This document shows, piece by piece, positions 45,175 through 55,398 of a DNA stretch of 64,000 nucleotides. Position numbers and translations under genes: made by a program. Source of the stretch: Rhizobium sp. NXC14 (GTDB lineage: Bacteria; Pseudomonadota; Alphaproteobacteria; Rhizobiales; Rhizobiaceae); assembly GCF_002117485.1 (NCBI RefSeq), contig NZ_CP021033.1, positions 186,001 through 250,000 on the forward strand, written 5' to 3'. Numbering within the stretch: the first letter of the stretch is position 1; each line of letters opens with the position of its first letter. The notes beneath the pieces are model-generated. The model made no database searches, was not told where the DNA came from, and saw nothing but the letters and a program-made list of their open reading frames with translations.

Positions 45175-45426
45175 TCAGAGCTGCGTCAGAGCGTCGGCCT
45201 TCACCTCGGCATAGAGCTGTCCGCACATCGTCAGCGACCGCCGCATCGCTGCGACGCGATCTTCGGCGTCTTTGGCTGAATAGGCCCACACGTCGGTCGC
45301 CCAGCTCTTGCCGTCCATGTCGTACTGCAAGGCAAATTTATAGAGCGGTCGCGCATCTGCGTCGGTGTTGACGAAAGCTCGATCGGGTTCATCGTGGAGC
45401 TGGCGCGGGAAACTTACAACATTCAC
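45175..45426 (-). CDS. small hypothetical protein, 83 aa
   Basis: This soluble protein starts at GTG 45426 with GAGGAG 7 bases upstream. It contains YKFALQYDMDGKSWATDVWA and AEDRVAAMRRSLTMCGQLYA, an alpha/beta pattern without a recognised family. It lies about 165 bases upstream of the molybdoenzyme gene on the same strand. Confidence 0.65.
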   Translation of the reverse strand: MNVVSFPRQLHDEPDRAFVNTDADARPLYKFALQYDMDGKSWATDVWAYSAKDAEDRVAAMRRSLTMCGQLYAEVKADALTQL

Positions 45427-45644
45427 AACGTGCTCCTCGGGTTCAACTCGTCGCCAGGGCTCGAAAGACCGCTTTTCCTTGGACTAACCTGATCGCCCGA
45501 ATTTCGTTCCCTGCGCACCTCGTCAGAGCAGGCCTACTCGCGGTCTGGCCCTTTCCTTCCGGCAACTTGCATCGCCGCGAAAAATCTATGATGTACACAC
45601 GGATGATTTACATTCACGAGTTCGACTTCGGAAAGCAGAATGTC

Positions 45645-45923
45645 ATGCTTACGACAAAAGTATTCAGGAATGGCAATTCCCAAGCGGTGAGAATTCCCGC
45701 CGATTTGGCTTACAGCCAGACCGAGATGGAGCTTCAAATCGAGCGCATTGGTGACGAGCTCCGCATCCGCCCGCTAAAACCCTCCCTGGAGGGCGTATTG
45801 GCGCGTTTCGCAAGATTTGACGACTCATTCATGGCGGAGGGGCGCGGTGATCAGGAGCAGGCCGAACGGGATAGGGCGTGGAGATCAATGCAACCCTCAG
45901 GTGGCGATGTAAAAGCTGGTTAA
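45645..45923 (+). CDS. AbrB/VapB-type antitoxin (orphan)
   Basis: This 92-residue protein has the SpoVT-AbrB DNA-binding start MLTTKVFRNGNSQAVRIPAD, followed by an acidic dimer strand and a variable toxin-binding tail. Known VapB/VagC antitoxins have this layout and are followed directly by a VapC toxin gene. Here no toxin frame follows; instead about 290 bases of apparently non-coding sequence lead to an IS30 element. GGAAAG lies upstream of the ATG at 45645. Confidence 0.8.
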   Translation: MLTTKVFRNGNSQAVRIPADLAYSQTEMELQIERIGDELRIRPLKPSLEGVLARFARFDDSFMAEGRGDQEQAERDRAWRSMQPSGGDVKAG

Positions 45924-46077
45924 AACTGCGACGGCGCCAGCCAATTGGAAATGCGACGCTGGCATTGACGATCAGCCCCCCGACCGAACCGGCTGGGCCG
46001 GGTTGCAAGGGTGGGGAGGGGGGCGGATGAGACGCACCCCCGGCTTTAGACTAGCTTTGAGACTATGTCCGTCACAT

Positions 46078-46167
46078 TCATTCCGCAGCCTCCACCCGCG
46101 CCAGCGCCTTCTGTCGTTTGGCAATCACCTCCGGATCGTTCATGAAGTCCTTGAACACACCTATCTA
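46078..46167 (-). pseudogene. possible C-terminal fragment of an unidentified protein
   Basis: About 27 codons read VFKDFMNDPEVIAKRQKALA then RVEAAE and a stop, with an in-frame stop just upstream. The composition looks coding, but no start or family is seen. It lies next to the insertion sequence and may be the end of a gene that was cut away. Low confidence. Confidence 0.3.
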
Positions 46168-46214
46168 TCGCAAGTCGCACTTCATCCTTGAACCCACCGG
46201 CTGGAGAAGCTAAC

Positions 46215-47302
46215 CCAAGTGCATCATGCCTGTTTTGCAGGATAGGGGATCACCCATCTTCGCGCAAATGCGCCATAAATACCTCGGTCGGTGTCCTGTA
46301 TCCGAGGCATTTGCGCGGCTGATCGTTGATATGGCGCGTCAGGTTGAGAAGGTCGTGTTGCGACACAACTGCCAAGTCTGTGGTGCCTGGCAGGAAACGT
46401 CGAATGCGCTTGTTGGTGTTCTCGACGGTTCCTTTTTGCCAAGGCGCACTTGGGTCGCAAAACCAACTATGCGCACCGATCCCTTCTTCCAAAGCCCTGA
46501 ATCCGGCAAACTCGGTACCGCGATCAAAGGTGAAGCTTTGACGCGCGAAGGCCGGCAAAGGCGAAAACGCTCTGATGATCTTGTCCATGATCGGGCGCGA
46601 GTGCCGGCTCGGATTCTTGATGAGAACGGTATAGCGGCTCTTGCGCTCGACGAGGGAGGTGACATTGGCATGGCCGAGTGGACGTTCGAAGATGAGGAGG
46701 TCGCCCTCCCAATGCCCAAACTGCGATCTATCTCCAACAGAATCAGGACGTTGGGATATGCGGTGCGTGGCTGGAAAAACACCGTCGCGCGGCTTCCTGG
46801 AGCGCAGTGGACGACGTTTGCGGCGCGCTTCCGGTAGATACTGATAGAGACCAAGCCCATAATCTTCCTTGCTGTAGATAAAGCGATAGATTGTCTCCTT
46901 GCAAACGCGAACACGACTGAGGCCGTCCGACAGCAGGCGTCCGGCAATCTGTTCCGGAGACCAGCGAGCCTCCAACTGGTTGATGATCTGTGTTCGCAAA
47001 TTCGGGTGACGCCGCAGCTTTTTCAGCCGGCGACGTCGGTCCTGCGCAATGTCGTTCGCAACCGTGCTGTAGTAGCCGTCGTAGTCCGGCAGGTCACGAT
47101 CGCGAAACGTGTTGCGCTTGATCTCGCGGTAAATCGTCGAGCGGTGACGGCCAAGCTGACGGGCCATCTCGTTGACCGGAACTTTCGCCGCCACCAAGTG
47201 ATGCAGGCGTCGGCGATCGGCGAGGGCAAGCTGCGTATAGCATCGGGACATGCCAAAATCTCCAAAGTGAAGCCATTGAAACCATTGGCATGTCGCACTT
47301 GG
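46215..47302 (-). mobile_element. IS30-family insertion sequence, about 1.09 kb
   Basis: The element is bounded by imperfect inverted repeats: left CCAAGTGCATCATGCC (46215-46230) and right GGCATGTCGCACTTGG (47287-47302), matching at 14 of 16 positions. It contains one transposase gene on the minus strand. No clear target-site duplication can be seen at these ends, so the exact borders may differ by a few bases. Confidence 0.7.
46250..47251 (-). CDS. IS30-family transposase
   Basis: This 333-residue transposase has an N-terminal helix-turn-helix (VNEMARQLGRHRSTIYREIK) and the DDE catalytic region: FGHWEGDLLIF (first Asp), FTFDRGTEFAG (second Asp) and PWQKGTVENTNKRIRRFLPG (Glu), all typical of IS30. 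The frame is intact, so the element could be active. The ATG at 47251 is used; the longer frame would extend past the right inverted repeat. Confidence 0.93.
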   Translation of the reverse strand: MSRCYTQLALADRRRLHHLVAAKVPVNEMARQLGRHRSTIYREIKRNTFRDRDLPDYDGYYSTVANDIAQDRRRRLKKLRRHPNLRTQIINQLEARWSPEQIAGRLLSDGLSRVRVCKETIYRFIYSKEDYGLGLYQYLPEARRKRRPLRSRKPRDGVFPATHRISQRPDSVGDRSQFGHWEGDLLIFERPLGHANVTSLVERKSRYTVLIKNPSRHSRPIMDKIIRAFSPLPAFARQSFTFDRGTEFAGFRALEEGIGAHSWFCDPSAPWQKGTVENTNKRIRRFLPGTTDLAVVSQHDLLNLTRHINDQPRKCLGYRTPTEVFMAHLREDG

Positions 47303-47425
47303 AAATAGAATGTACCGGCTACAAGGCGAATCTGGCATAAGCTGAATTATGGAACAGCGGCACAAGTGGCGACCTCCAAAGCTGGAGGTGAGCGTTCTGT
47401 GGCACAAAGCGGTGAGCCGCCGTAC

Positions 47426-48784
47426 TCAGCCCTCGCGTTCTATTTCGACAAGGGCATCCTCAATTGCGTTGAGCAGCATATCGGCATTTTCGCGAGAGAA
47501 AGGGAGCGGCGGCCGAATTTTGAGAACATTACCATTCAGTCCTGAAGCACTTATCAACACACGCCGTTCGCGAAGCTCGCTCACAACTTTCAACGCGACG
47601 GCGCTATCTGGCTCGCGGCTGTCCTGATTGCGTACAAACTCCAATCCGAGAAACAGACCGCTGCCCCGGACATCTCCAATCGAACCGAACGTCTCTTTCA
47701 GGCTCTTCATTCCTGCGCGCAGGTAGTCCCCTGTCTTGCGCGCATTTTGCATGAGATTTTCGCTCTCGATAACGTCAAGTACAGCCGAGGCAGCAGCCAA
47801 GGAAACGTTGTTGGCCCCAAATGTGTTGAAGTAACGTATATCCCGGCCGAAACACTCCTGGATGTCCGACTTCATAATGACCGCTGCGATTGGCATTCCG
47901 TTACCCATCGGCTTGCCTGTCACTGCAATGTCCGGGATGACTTCGTGACGCGCGAAACCCCACATGTTTGTGCCCATTCGCCCAAAGCCGGGCTGCACGT
48001 CGTCAGCGATATAAAGCACGCCGGCTTTTTTCAGCACATCGACGACGGGTTTGAGGAAACCGGGCGGATCGGCAAAAACGCCGTCCGAGGAAAAGATGCT
48101 GTCGGCGATAAAGGCGGCCGGCGTGATACCCCGGCGGCGCATGTGGCCGATCGCTTTGGCGACGTCGTCCGCCAATGCCGCGCCGACATCGCGACCATTG
48201 GCGCGATAGGTGTCGGGCGCCGGCACTGTCAGCACATGCTGGCCAAGGGGTACGCTGTCGCCGAGCAACGGCGAGATTTCCGCCGCCGAGGCCGTCACGC
48301 CATGATAGGCGTTCTCCGTAGTGATGATACCGGTGCCACCTGTGTAATGGCGTGCCAACCGCAGGGCCAGATCGGCCGCCTCGCTTCCGGTGCAGGTGTA
48401 CATGACACGGTCGAGTTCGGCCGGAAATGTCGCCAAAAGCCTTTCTGAGTAGGAGAGGATTTGCTCGTTCAGATAACGTGTATGCGTATTGAGTTGCGAC
48501 GCCTGGTAACTTATTGCCTCCACAACGTGCGGGTGGCAATGACCGACCGACGGCACGTTATTATAGGCGTCGAGATAGGCTTCTCCGTCCGGCCCATACA
48601 GCCATACGCCCTTGGCCTTCGTGACATGGACCGGGTTTTCATAAAAGAGCCGATACGACGGTCCGAGTAACATCTGTCGGCGCTCGATCATCTTTCGCTC
48701 TCGCTCCGGCAGGCTGCCGAGCCGTGCCGAGTCGAAACCATTGACCATGGGTGCGCTCGGCTTGGGGGAAACGGTTTTTTTCAT
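47426..48784 (-). CDS. class-III pyridoxal-phosphate aminotransferase or phospho-lyase
   Basis: This 452-residue fold-type I PLP enzyme of class III has the PLP-region TGSEAADLALRLARHYTGG and IADDVQPGFGRMG, and the PLP-binding Lys in AVTGKPMGNGMP. Its closest style is the AGXT2L group, in which several members are phospho-lyases acting on phosphoethanolamine or phosphohydroxylysine. The directly upstream gene encodes an APH-type kinase, which is the partner of such lyases in other organisms. A GTG start at 48796 is possible, but ATG 48784 has GGTGA at good spacing. It is the last gene of the catabolic cluster. Confidence 0.85.
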   Translation of the reverse strand: MKKTVSPKPSAPMVNGFDSARLGSLPERERKMIERRQMLLGPSYRLFYENPVHVTKAKGVWLYGPDGEAYLDAYNNVPSVGHCHPHVVEAISYQASQLNTHTRYLNEQILSYSERLLATFPAELDRVMYTCTGSEAADLALRLARHYTGGTGIITTENAYHGVTASAAEISPLLGDSVPLGQHVLTVPAPDTYRANGRDVGAALADDVAKAIGHMRRRGITPAAFIADSIFSSDGVFADPPGFLKPVVDVLKKAGVLYIADDVQPGFGRMGTNMWGFARHEVIPDIAVTGKPMGNGMPIAAVIMKSDIQECFGRDIRYFNTFGANNVSLAAASAVLDVIESENLMQNARKTGDYLRAGMKSLKETFGSIGDVRGSGLFLGLEFVRNQDSREPDSAVALKVVSELRERRVLISASGLNGNVLKIRPPLPFSRENADMLLNAIEDALVEIEREG

Positions 48785-48792
48785 GCTTGTGA

Positions 48793-49858
48793 TCACCGAT
48801 TGGCTTCGCGCAGTCTTTCGACAGCGACGGTTCTTGGAACCGCGTCAAGGCGCGCCAATTGCGCCCAAACGCCCGCACTTTGGGTGGTCAAGCGCTGAGC
48901 GTGCTCGGGGAACAGCCGTGCGCGCCATCTCGGAATACAAAGCCGCATTACCAACCGCATGACCGCTGCCTTGTAGATGAGGGGGATTTCGGCGTCGGAC
49001 AGGGAGCATTCGCTGCGATATCCCCCGATAAGATCGCACATCGCCCCTATCGGATCAGATTCATCCCCGATCTGATAGGCAGCAGCGACCCCCACGTCGA
49101 AAAGCGTCGGGGCGTGCACCATGTCGCCAAAATCGATGATACCAGTGATCGTATCCGGCATTGTCGTATCGACAAGGATGTTTTCCATGTTGAAGTCGTT
49201 GTGGATGACCTGGGCATCCAACGTATTCATGATCGGCACAATCGCCGTCTCGAACTCGTCGATCGCATTTTCGAGGCGTGTTCGCTGATGTAGATCGGCA
49301 AATGTCGGCAGGGCTTCGCGCATCCCTACCGCATGTTTCAAATCCCAGCTGATGCGATGTGATGCGGCCTCATGCGAAAAGCTCTTTCAAGGCCTTTTGC
49401 AAACGTCCTAGCATTGTGCCAACCCGCCGCCGCTGCAGAGGAGACTGTGGCGCGGTCCGTTGAGCAACGCCCGGCGCGAAGGTGACCATGCGTACGCCGC
49501 GTTCGCTGCCGTCGTCCGTCACAACGCGAAAATCCGCAGCTCCGTCACGTGTGCGAATGACACGCTGGGTAGGAATTCCCGGATCCACTTCTTCCACATG
49601 TAAGAGCGCTAAGCTGTGCATGGAGGTGACGAGAGGATCCTCTGCAGGATTGAGGATTTTTAGAAGATAGGCCGTACCATCCTCGAGCAACAGGTGAAAA
49701 TTACTGTCCTTCTCGCCCCACAGCCATGTTGCGCGACCAGCAAGGCCATAATGGTCGCACGCAATTTGTTGCGCTTTGTCACATGACACCGGGACAGAAG
49801 CAGTTTCCAGTTCGGCGCCGAGCACACCAGTCTTGGATTTTTTTTGTAACACCGACAT
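48793..49858 (-). pseudogene. APH-type small-molecule kinase, frameshifted
   Basis: Two frames together give one aminoglycoside-phosphotransferase-fold protein of about 354 residues. The N-terminal part (49858 to about 49380) ends LQKALKELF then TGA. The C-terminal part (from about 49380 to 48793) continues SHEAASHRISWDLKHAVG and has the catalytic VIHNDFNMENIL and IIDFGDM. Removing one T from the TTTT run at about 49377-49380 restores one frame. It resembles the hydroxylysine/ethanolamine kinase branch. Either a real inactivating +1 insertion or a sequencing error in the homopolymer. Confidence 0.8.
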
Positions 49859-49919
49859 TCTCCACCTCTTTAGGTAGGTCTTTTGAAATTTTTCGGGCCT
49901 TCTGAGGTCAAAAATCGAA

Positions 49920-51352
49920 TTATGTCGCTTCGGTCACTAGCTTTGTATGGAAGTAGCTTTCCATTGCCTCGGCCCCGCCTTCTGAACCATAACCGGAATC
50001 TTTGATGCCGCCGAATGGCAGCTCGGGAAGCGCTAGTCCGTGGTGGTTGATAGAAAGCATGCCGCTTTCGATGTCGCGCGCAAGCTCGGCGCTCGTCTTG
50101 GCCGAAGTCGTGTAGGCGTATGCAGCCAGCCCGTATGGCAAGCGGTTGGCTTCCGCAACGGCAGAACCGTAATCCGAAAATGCGCTGACGATCGCCATCG
50201 GACCGAAAGGTTCTTCGTTCATCACGCGCGCGTCTTGTGGAACATCCGTCAGAACCGTCGGCTGGAAGAAATTGCCGAGATTGCCGATCCTTTTGCCTCC
50301 GGTTGCAATCCGCGCGCCGCGCATGACGGCGTCGGCGGTCAGTGCTTCCATTGCTTCGACCCTTCGCGCGTTGGCAAGTGGCCCATGGTTACGCCGTCGC
50401 GCATTCCATCGCCGACATTGACTGCCTCGGCCGCCTTGACGAAGCCGTCGAGGAATTTTTCAAAGACCCGTTCCTGGATGAGGAAGCGCGTTGGGGCCAC
50501 GCAGACCTGGCCGGCATTTCGAAACTTCGCACCGGCCAAGATCCTGACCGCAAGATCGATATCCGCATCATCGAAAACCAGAGCCGGCGCATGGCCGCCA
50601 AGTTCCATCGTGACGCGCTTCATGTGGGCGCCGGCGAGCGAAGCCAACTGCTTTCCGACCAGCGTCGATCCGGTGAAGGAGATCTTGCGGATGACGGAAT
50701 GCGGGATGAGGTGATTTGAAATATCGCCCGGAATTCCGAAAACCAGATTGAGGACGCCCGCCGGCAGGCCGGCTTCGGCGAAGGCGCGAACAAGTTCGGC
50801 GCAGCTTGCCGGCGTCTCCTCCGGCCCCTTCAAAATAATGGAGCAGCCGGCCGCAAGGGCCGCCGAGACTTTCCGCACCGCCTGGTTCAGGGGGAAGTTC
50901 CAGGGGCTGAAGGCCGCCACCGGACCGACAGGCTCCTTGACCACAATTTGCCTGACATTGGTCGCTCTCGGAGGGATCAGGCGGCCGTAGCTACGCCGAG
51001 CCTCTTCGGCAAACCAATCGATAATGTCGGCGGCGCCCGCCGTTTCAGCCCTGGACTCTGCCAGCGGCTTGCCCTGCTCCAAGGTCATCAGTCGCGAGAT
51101 TTCCGCCGAACGGCCGCGCAGGATCTCGGCCGCTCGCCGCATCAGCTTTGCCCTCTCGAACGGACTGACTTGCCGCCATTGCTCGAACCCCGCGGCGGCG
51201 GCGGACAGCGCTTGGTCGAGATCATTCCTGCCGGCATTTGAAACGCGGCCGATGACCTCACCTGTGGCGGGATTGACGATGGAAAGGCGGGCGTTCGAAC
51301 CGTCCCTCCAGAGGCCATCAATGTAAAGCTGGGTATCCGGATAAGCCGGCAT
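49920..51352 (-). pseudogene. NAD-dependent aldehyde dehydrogenase, frameshifted
   Basis: An aldehyde dehydrogenase of about 478 residues is split into two frames. The N-terminal part contains [31 protein letters not shown], catalytic Glu in TMELGGHAP and catalytic Cys in NAGQVCVAP. The frame breaks after GVTMG; the C-terminal part resumes at about [18 protein letters not shown] and runs to 49920 with NEEPFGPMAIV. Adding one C to the GGCC run at about 50386-50388 restores one frame. It is closest to succinate-semialdehyde/aminoaldehyde dehydrogenases. The start at 51352 has GGAG upstream. Confidence 0.82.
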
Positions 51353-51369
51353 TTCGCGCTCCATTGCCG

Positions 51370-52962
51370 TCAGTAGCCGAGCGCGCAACCATCTTTTCGA
51401 TGATCGGAACCGCCCAGCAGAACATTGTGTTGATCGTCAATCCAGATTGCCTGGGCGCCGCCGATCGCCCAATTCGGCGCGACAACCTTGAAACCGCGCG
51501 CTTCGAGATTGTCACCAATGGAGGTTCGAAGACGCGCTTCGGCCTCGACCGTCGCCGTGCCGGGGAGCGGAAAGAGCCGAGGCAGATCGATCGCGCTCTG
51601 GATATCCAGACCGAAGTCGAACAGCTTGGAGAGGACGTGGGCGTGGCCCATTGCCTGATAGTGCCCGCCCATCACGCCGAATGACAAAACGGTTTTGCCG
51701 TGGCGTGTCACCAATCCGGGGATGATCGTGTGCATAGGCCTCTTGCGCGGTCCTATCGCGTTTGGATGGCCCTGTTTCAAGCTGAAGCTCTGCCCGCGAT
51801 TGTGGAACAACACGCCGGAGTTTGGCGCCATCAGACCGCTTCCATAGGAATGGAAGATGGAGTTGATGAAGCTCGCAACATTTCGGTCCTTGTCGACAAC
51901 CGAAATATAGACTGTGTCGGCATGCGCGACACCGTCGAGAGCCGCCGTGGTGTCGGCAACTTCGTTCATATTGATCTTGGCCGCAAGACTATCTGCGAGT
52001 TCATCGGACAACAGGAAATCGACCGGAACATCCGATACCGAGGTGTCGGCTATCCACCGATCGCGGGCTGCGTAGGCCAGTCGAGTGGCTTCGATTTCGA
52101 TGTGCAGATTATCAGCGTCAAGCGGATCGCCCGTGCGTTCAAAACGCTCAAGGATCCTCAATATCATCAGAGCGATGATACCCTGCCCGTTCGGCGGGCA
52201 TTCATGCACCGTCCAGCCTCGGTAGGTCGCGCTGATCGGCTTCACATATTCGCCGGCGGTAGATGCAAAATCCTCAAGCGTATGGAGCCCGCCAAGCGAA
52301 TTCAGCCGCGCCACCATGTCTTCCGCCACGGGGCCGCGATAGAAGCCGTCACGCCCCAGGGCTGCTATCGTCTCCAGCGTTTGGGCCAATTCCGACTGAC
52401 GTTGAACCGATCCCACAGGCGGCACTTGGTCATCGGCCAGGAAAATGCGGCGCGTCGAAGAATCGCGCAGCAACAATTCGCGTTGATTGGAGATGTCGGC
52501 GGCAACTCGCGGAGTGATCCCGTAGCCATCGCGCGCCAACGCTATCGCGGGAGCGAGAATTTCGGAGAGCGGCATCCTTCCGTGATCTGCGACCAGACGC
52601 GCCCATGCATCCACCGCACCGGGAACGGTCACCGCATGCGGCGACGATCGCTCGAGCGAGGTTATGCCATTGTCCCGATACCACTCGAAGTGCGCGGCGG
52701 CCGGCGTGCGGCCGGAGCCGTTATAGGCAATGACATCATCATTGCCATTGGATGCGAGGAGCGCAAAACAATCACCGCCGATGCCGGTGGATCCGGCCTC
52801 GACCACGCATTGCACGGCACAGGCACCCACCGCAGCGTCGATCGCCTTGCCGCCGGCCTTGAGGATATCGATCGCAGTCAAAGTCGCCGTAGGATGCGAT
52901 GTTGCTGCCATCCCATTGCGGCCGACAGCTATCGATCTTCCCGGCATTTCGAAATTTCGCAT
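51370..52962 (-). CDS. gamma-glutamyltransferase-family protein
   Basis: This 530-residue Ntn hydrolase of the gamma-glutamyltranspeptidase family has an N-terminal [20 protein letters not shown], and the autocleavage and nucleophile Thr in [22 protein letters not shown] and [15 protein letters not shown] match the small subunit. There is no signal peptide, unlike the periplasmic enzyme. The ATG at 52962 has AGGGAA upstream. It lies between two catabolic genes and may hydrolyse a gamma-glutamyl amine or a related amide; that is an inference. Confidence 0.87.
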   Translation of the reverse strand: MRNFEMPGRSIAVGRNGMAATSHPTATLTAIDILKAGGKAIDAAVGACAVQCVVEAGSTGIGGDCFALLASNGNDDVIAYNGSGRTPAAAHFEWYRDNGITSLERSSPHAVTVPGAVDAWARLVADHGRMPLSEILAPAIALARDGYGITPRVAADISNQRELLLRDSSTRRIFLADDQVPPVGSVQRQSELAQTLETIAALGRDGFYRGPVAEDMVARLNSLGGLHTLEDFASTAGEYVKPISATYRGWTVHECPPNGQGIIALMILRILERFERTGDPLDADNLHIEIEATRLAYAARDRWIADTSVSDVPVDFLLSDELADSLAAKINMNEVADTTAALDGVAHADTVYISVVDKDRNVASFINSIFHSYGSGLMAPNSGVLFHNRGQSFSLKQGHPNAIGPRKRPMHTIIPGLVTRHGKTVLSFGVMGGHYQAMGHAHVLSKLFDFGLDIQSAIDLPRLFPLPGTATVEAEARLRTSIGDNLEARGFKVVAPNWAIGGAQAIWIDDQHNVLLGGSDHRKDGCALGY

Positions 52963-52979
52963 GTCTTCGATTCCCTTGC

Positions 52980-54362
52980 TCAGTAGAGGCCGGTCGCCCG
53001 GGCCCATGTGTAAGTGTCATCCAACGCACGGGCAGAGCGGTCGAACAATTCGTTGATCTGTGCTTCGGTAATGATGAGCGGAGGGCAAAGCGAGTAGTTG
53101 TCGCCAAGTGCGCGGGTGATGACGCCGTGGACCTGGGCCTGCTTGCCTGCGTGAATGGCAATGCCGTCCGTCGGCTTGAACGGCTCTTTGGTTTCCTTGT
53201 TGCGAACCAGTTCGAGAGTCCCGATGAGGCCGCGGCCGCGGGCGTTCCCAACGAGCGGATGGTCGCCAAGCTCCTTCAACCGCCTCTGGAATACCGGGGC
53301 GATATCCCTGACATGACCGACAATGTCGCGCTCCTCATAGATTTTCAAGGTTTCCAAAGCGACAGCGGTTGCAACGGGATGGCCGCTATAGGTGAAACCA
53401 TGTCCGAATGTTCCGATTTTCTCGCTCTCGGCAACGACTGCGGAATGGACCTTTTCATTGATCATCAGTGCGGATATCGGCTGATAGGCGGCCGAAAGCT
53501 GCTTTGCCATGACGATCATATCGGGCCGAAGCCCGAAGCTTTCGGAGCCGAACATAGTGCCGAGCCTGCCGAAGCCGCAGATGACCTCATCTGCGATCAG
53601 CAGCACGTCGTATTTCTTGAGGATCGCCTGAATCTTCTCGTAATAGGTCGGCGGCGGGACGATGCAGCCGCCTGATGCCATCAACGGCTCGGCGAAAAAT
53701 GCACCGATGGTTTCAGGCCCCTCGGCGAGAATCATCTGTTCGAGCGAATCTGCACAGCGCGTCGCAAACTCCTCTGCCGTTTCGCCCGGGCGGCCGTAAC
53801 GATAAAATTCCGGACAATCCGTATGCAGGACCCGATCGATAGGCAGATCGAAATCGCGATGGTTGTTAGGAAGTCCCGTCAGGCTGGCCGAAGCGATCGT
53901 CACACCGTGGTAGGCTCGCATCCGCGAGATGATTTTCTTCTTTTCCGGCTTGCCGATGGCATTGTGATAATACCAGACAAGCTTCATGGCCGTGTCGTTG
54001 GCCTCGGAACCCGAATTGGCAAAGAACACCTTCGACATCGGCACCGGTGAAAGCTGGATGAGCCGGTCGGCAAGCTCGACCGCGGTCTCGTGCGTCTTGC
54101 CGCCGAAGCTGTGATAGAAGGGCAATTCCTTCATCTGGCGGGTTGCCGCGTCTACCAGCCGCTGTTCGCTGAAACCCAGCGAGGCACAAAACAGCCCACC
54201 AAGCCCCTCTATGTATTTATTGCCGTCGCTGTCGATGATGTGGATCCCCTCCCCCTTGGCAATCACCAGCGGGCCGTCCTTCAAATGCTGCGAAGCGTTG
54301 GTGTAGGGATGAAGAATGAAGGCGGCGTCGCGGGATTCGAGGGAGTTGAGAAGGATGGTCAC
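52980..54362 (-). CDS. class-III omega-aminotransferase
   Basis: This 460-residue PLP enzyme has FFANSGSEANDTAMKLVWYY, DEVICGFGRLGTMFG and the PLP Lys in IVMAKQLSAAYQPISA. These motifs match omega-aminotransferases using pyruvate with beta-alanine, GABA or putrescine-type amines. It precedes the GGT-like gene by 17 bases and follows the binding-protein gene by about 115 bases. It probably removes the amino group from the imported amine or its breakdown product. Confidence 0.9.
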   Translation of the reverse strand: MTILLNSLESRDAAFILHPYTNASQHLKDGPLVIAKGEGIHIIDSDGNKYIEGLGGLFCASLGFSEQRLVDAATRQMKELPFYHSFGGKTHETAVELADRLIQLSPVPMSKVFFANSGSEANDTAMKLVWYYHNAIGKPEKKKIISRMRAYHGVTIASASLTGLPNNHRDFDLPIDRVLHTDCPEFYRYGRPGETAEEFATRCADSLEQMILAEGPETIGAFFAEPLMASGGCIVPPPTYYEKIQAILKKYDVLLIADEVICGFGRLGTMFGSESFGLRPDMIVMAKQLSAAYQPISALMINEKVHSAVVAESEKIGTFGHGFTYSGHPVATAVALETLKIYEERDIVGHVRDIAPVFQRRLKELGDHPLVGNARGRGLIGTLELVRNKETKEPFKPTDGIAIHAGKQAQVHGVITRALGDNYSLCPPLIITEAQINELFDRSARALDDTYTWARATGLY

Positions 54363-54477
54363 AGTGGTTCTCCAAAATGATCGTGTGTTTCGATGGCGAC
54401 GCTGGGCCGGTCAGCCGGCGCGACCTCTCGGTGCGCCGGCTGCCAATCGCTGCCGAAATGCGAGCGCTGCCGCTTGA

Positions 54478-55320
54478 TCAATCAAGCGTCGTCTTCATCC
54501 ACTTCTGGGCGAGTTTGTTGATCGTGCCGTCCGCTTCGGCAGCTTCGATCGCCGCGTCGAACATCGACTTCAGGACGGTGTCGTCCTTGCGAAGGCCTGC
54601 CGCGATGCCCTGGCCGAAGACCCCGCCTTTGAAGGTGGGGCCGGCGATCTTGTAGTCTTTGAAGTCTTCCTTGCCGAGCGTTGCATTCAGTGACGTCTTC
54701 TGCGCAACGACGGCGTCGATACGACCGGCCTGAAGGTCGAGATCATGCTGTTCGACGGTCTTGTATTCCCTGGGATCGACAACACCCTTGAAATAGGCAT
54801 CTAGAAAGGCCGCGTTGGCCGTCGACACCTGGGCGCCTACGGCCTTGCCCTTCAGGGCGTCTCGAAGCGGCTGCAATTCCTGCTCGACCTTCGCTTTGTC
54901 GCCAGCGAGGTCAACCGTCGTTCCGGTTCCCGGCAGATTTGCGAGAGGGCCGGTTTTATCGACCATGAAGGCGGCCGCCGTCGAAGCATAGGGCTTGCTG
55001 AACGATATGACGGCAAGACGCTTCTCGGTAACGATCATCGACGCCATGATGGCGTCGAACTTCTTCGCAGTGAGCGATGGAATCAGCCCGTCCCAATCCT
55101 GGGCGACGATGGTGCACTTGATCTTCATGCGAGCGCAGAGGTCGTTGGCAAGATCGATCTCGAATCCTGCGAGCTTGCCGTCGGGGCCGGTAAAATTCCA
55201 GGGCTCGTATGCGCCCTCGGTTGCAATGGTGATCTCCGTCGGTTTTGTCTCCGCGGCGGCGACGCCAGCCGACAGCACGCCAAGCAGAGCGGACATCAGC
55301 AAAAGTTTTGATAATTGCAT
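54478..55320 (-). CDS. polar amino-acid ABC transporter substrate-binding protein
   Basis: This 280-residue periplasmic protein of the HisJ/ArtJ (SBP_bac_3) family has a signal peptide of about 22 residues (KLLLMSALLGVLSAGVAAA), EGAYEPWNFTGPDGKLAGFE, DLCARMKIKC and FDAIMASMIVTEKR. The ligand is a polar or basic amino acid or related amine. AAGGGGAA precedes the ATG at 55320. The matching permeases and ATPase are on the other strand at 57354-59596. Confidence 0.9.
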   Translation of the reverse strand: MQLSKLLLMSALLGVLSAGVAAAETKPTEITIATEGAYEPWNFTGPDGKLAGFEIDLANDLCARMKIKCTIVAQDWDGLIPSLTAKKFDAIMASMIVTEKRLAVISFSKPYASTAAAFMVDKTGPLANLPGTGTTVDLAGDKAKVEQELQPLRDALKGKAVGAQVSTANAAFLDAYFKGVVDPREYKTVEQHDLDLQAGRIDAVVAQKTSLNATLGKEDFKDYKIAGPTFKGGVFGQGIAAGLRKDDTVLKSMFDAAIEAAEADGTINKLAQKWMKTTLD

Positions 55321-55398
55321 ATTGGCATTCCCCTTTTGTTGCACCCTGCCCTTTTCCCAAAGCAAGGCTGTTGCAGACTCCGCGCGTCCGGCGATTTG

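Noticed and set aside
46205..47312. Target-site duplication of the IS30 element
   Set aside because: The bases flanking the inverted repeats (AAC and AAA) do not match; no duplication can be claimed.
51700..52986. 428-codon plus-strand frame over the GGT-like gene
   Set aside because: Antisense shadow; the minus-strand frame has the catalytic Thr motif and conserved blocks.
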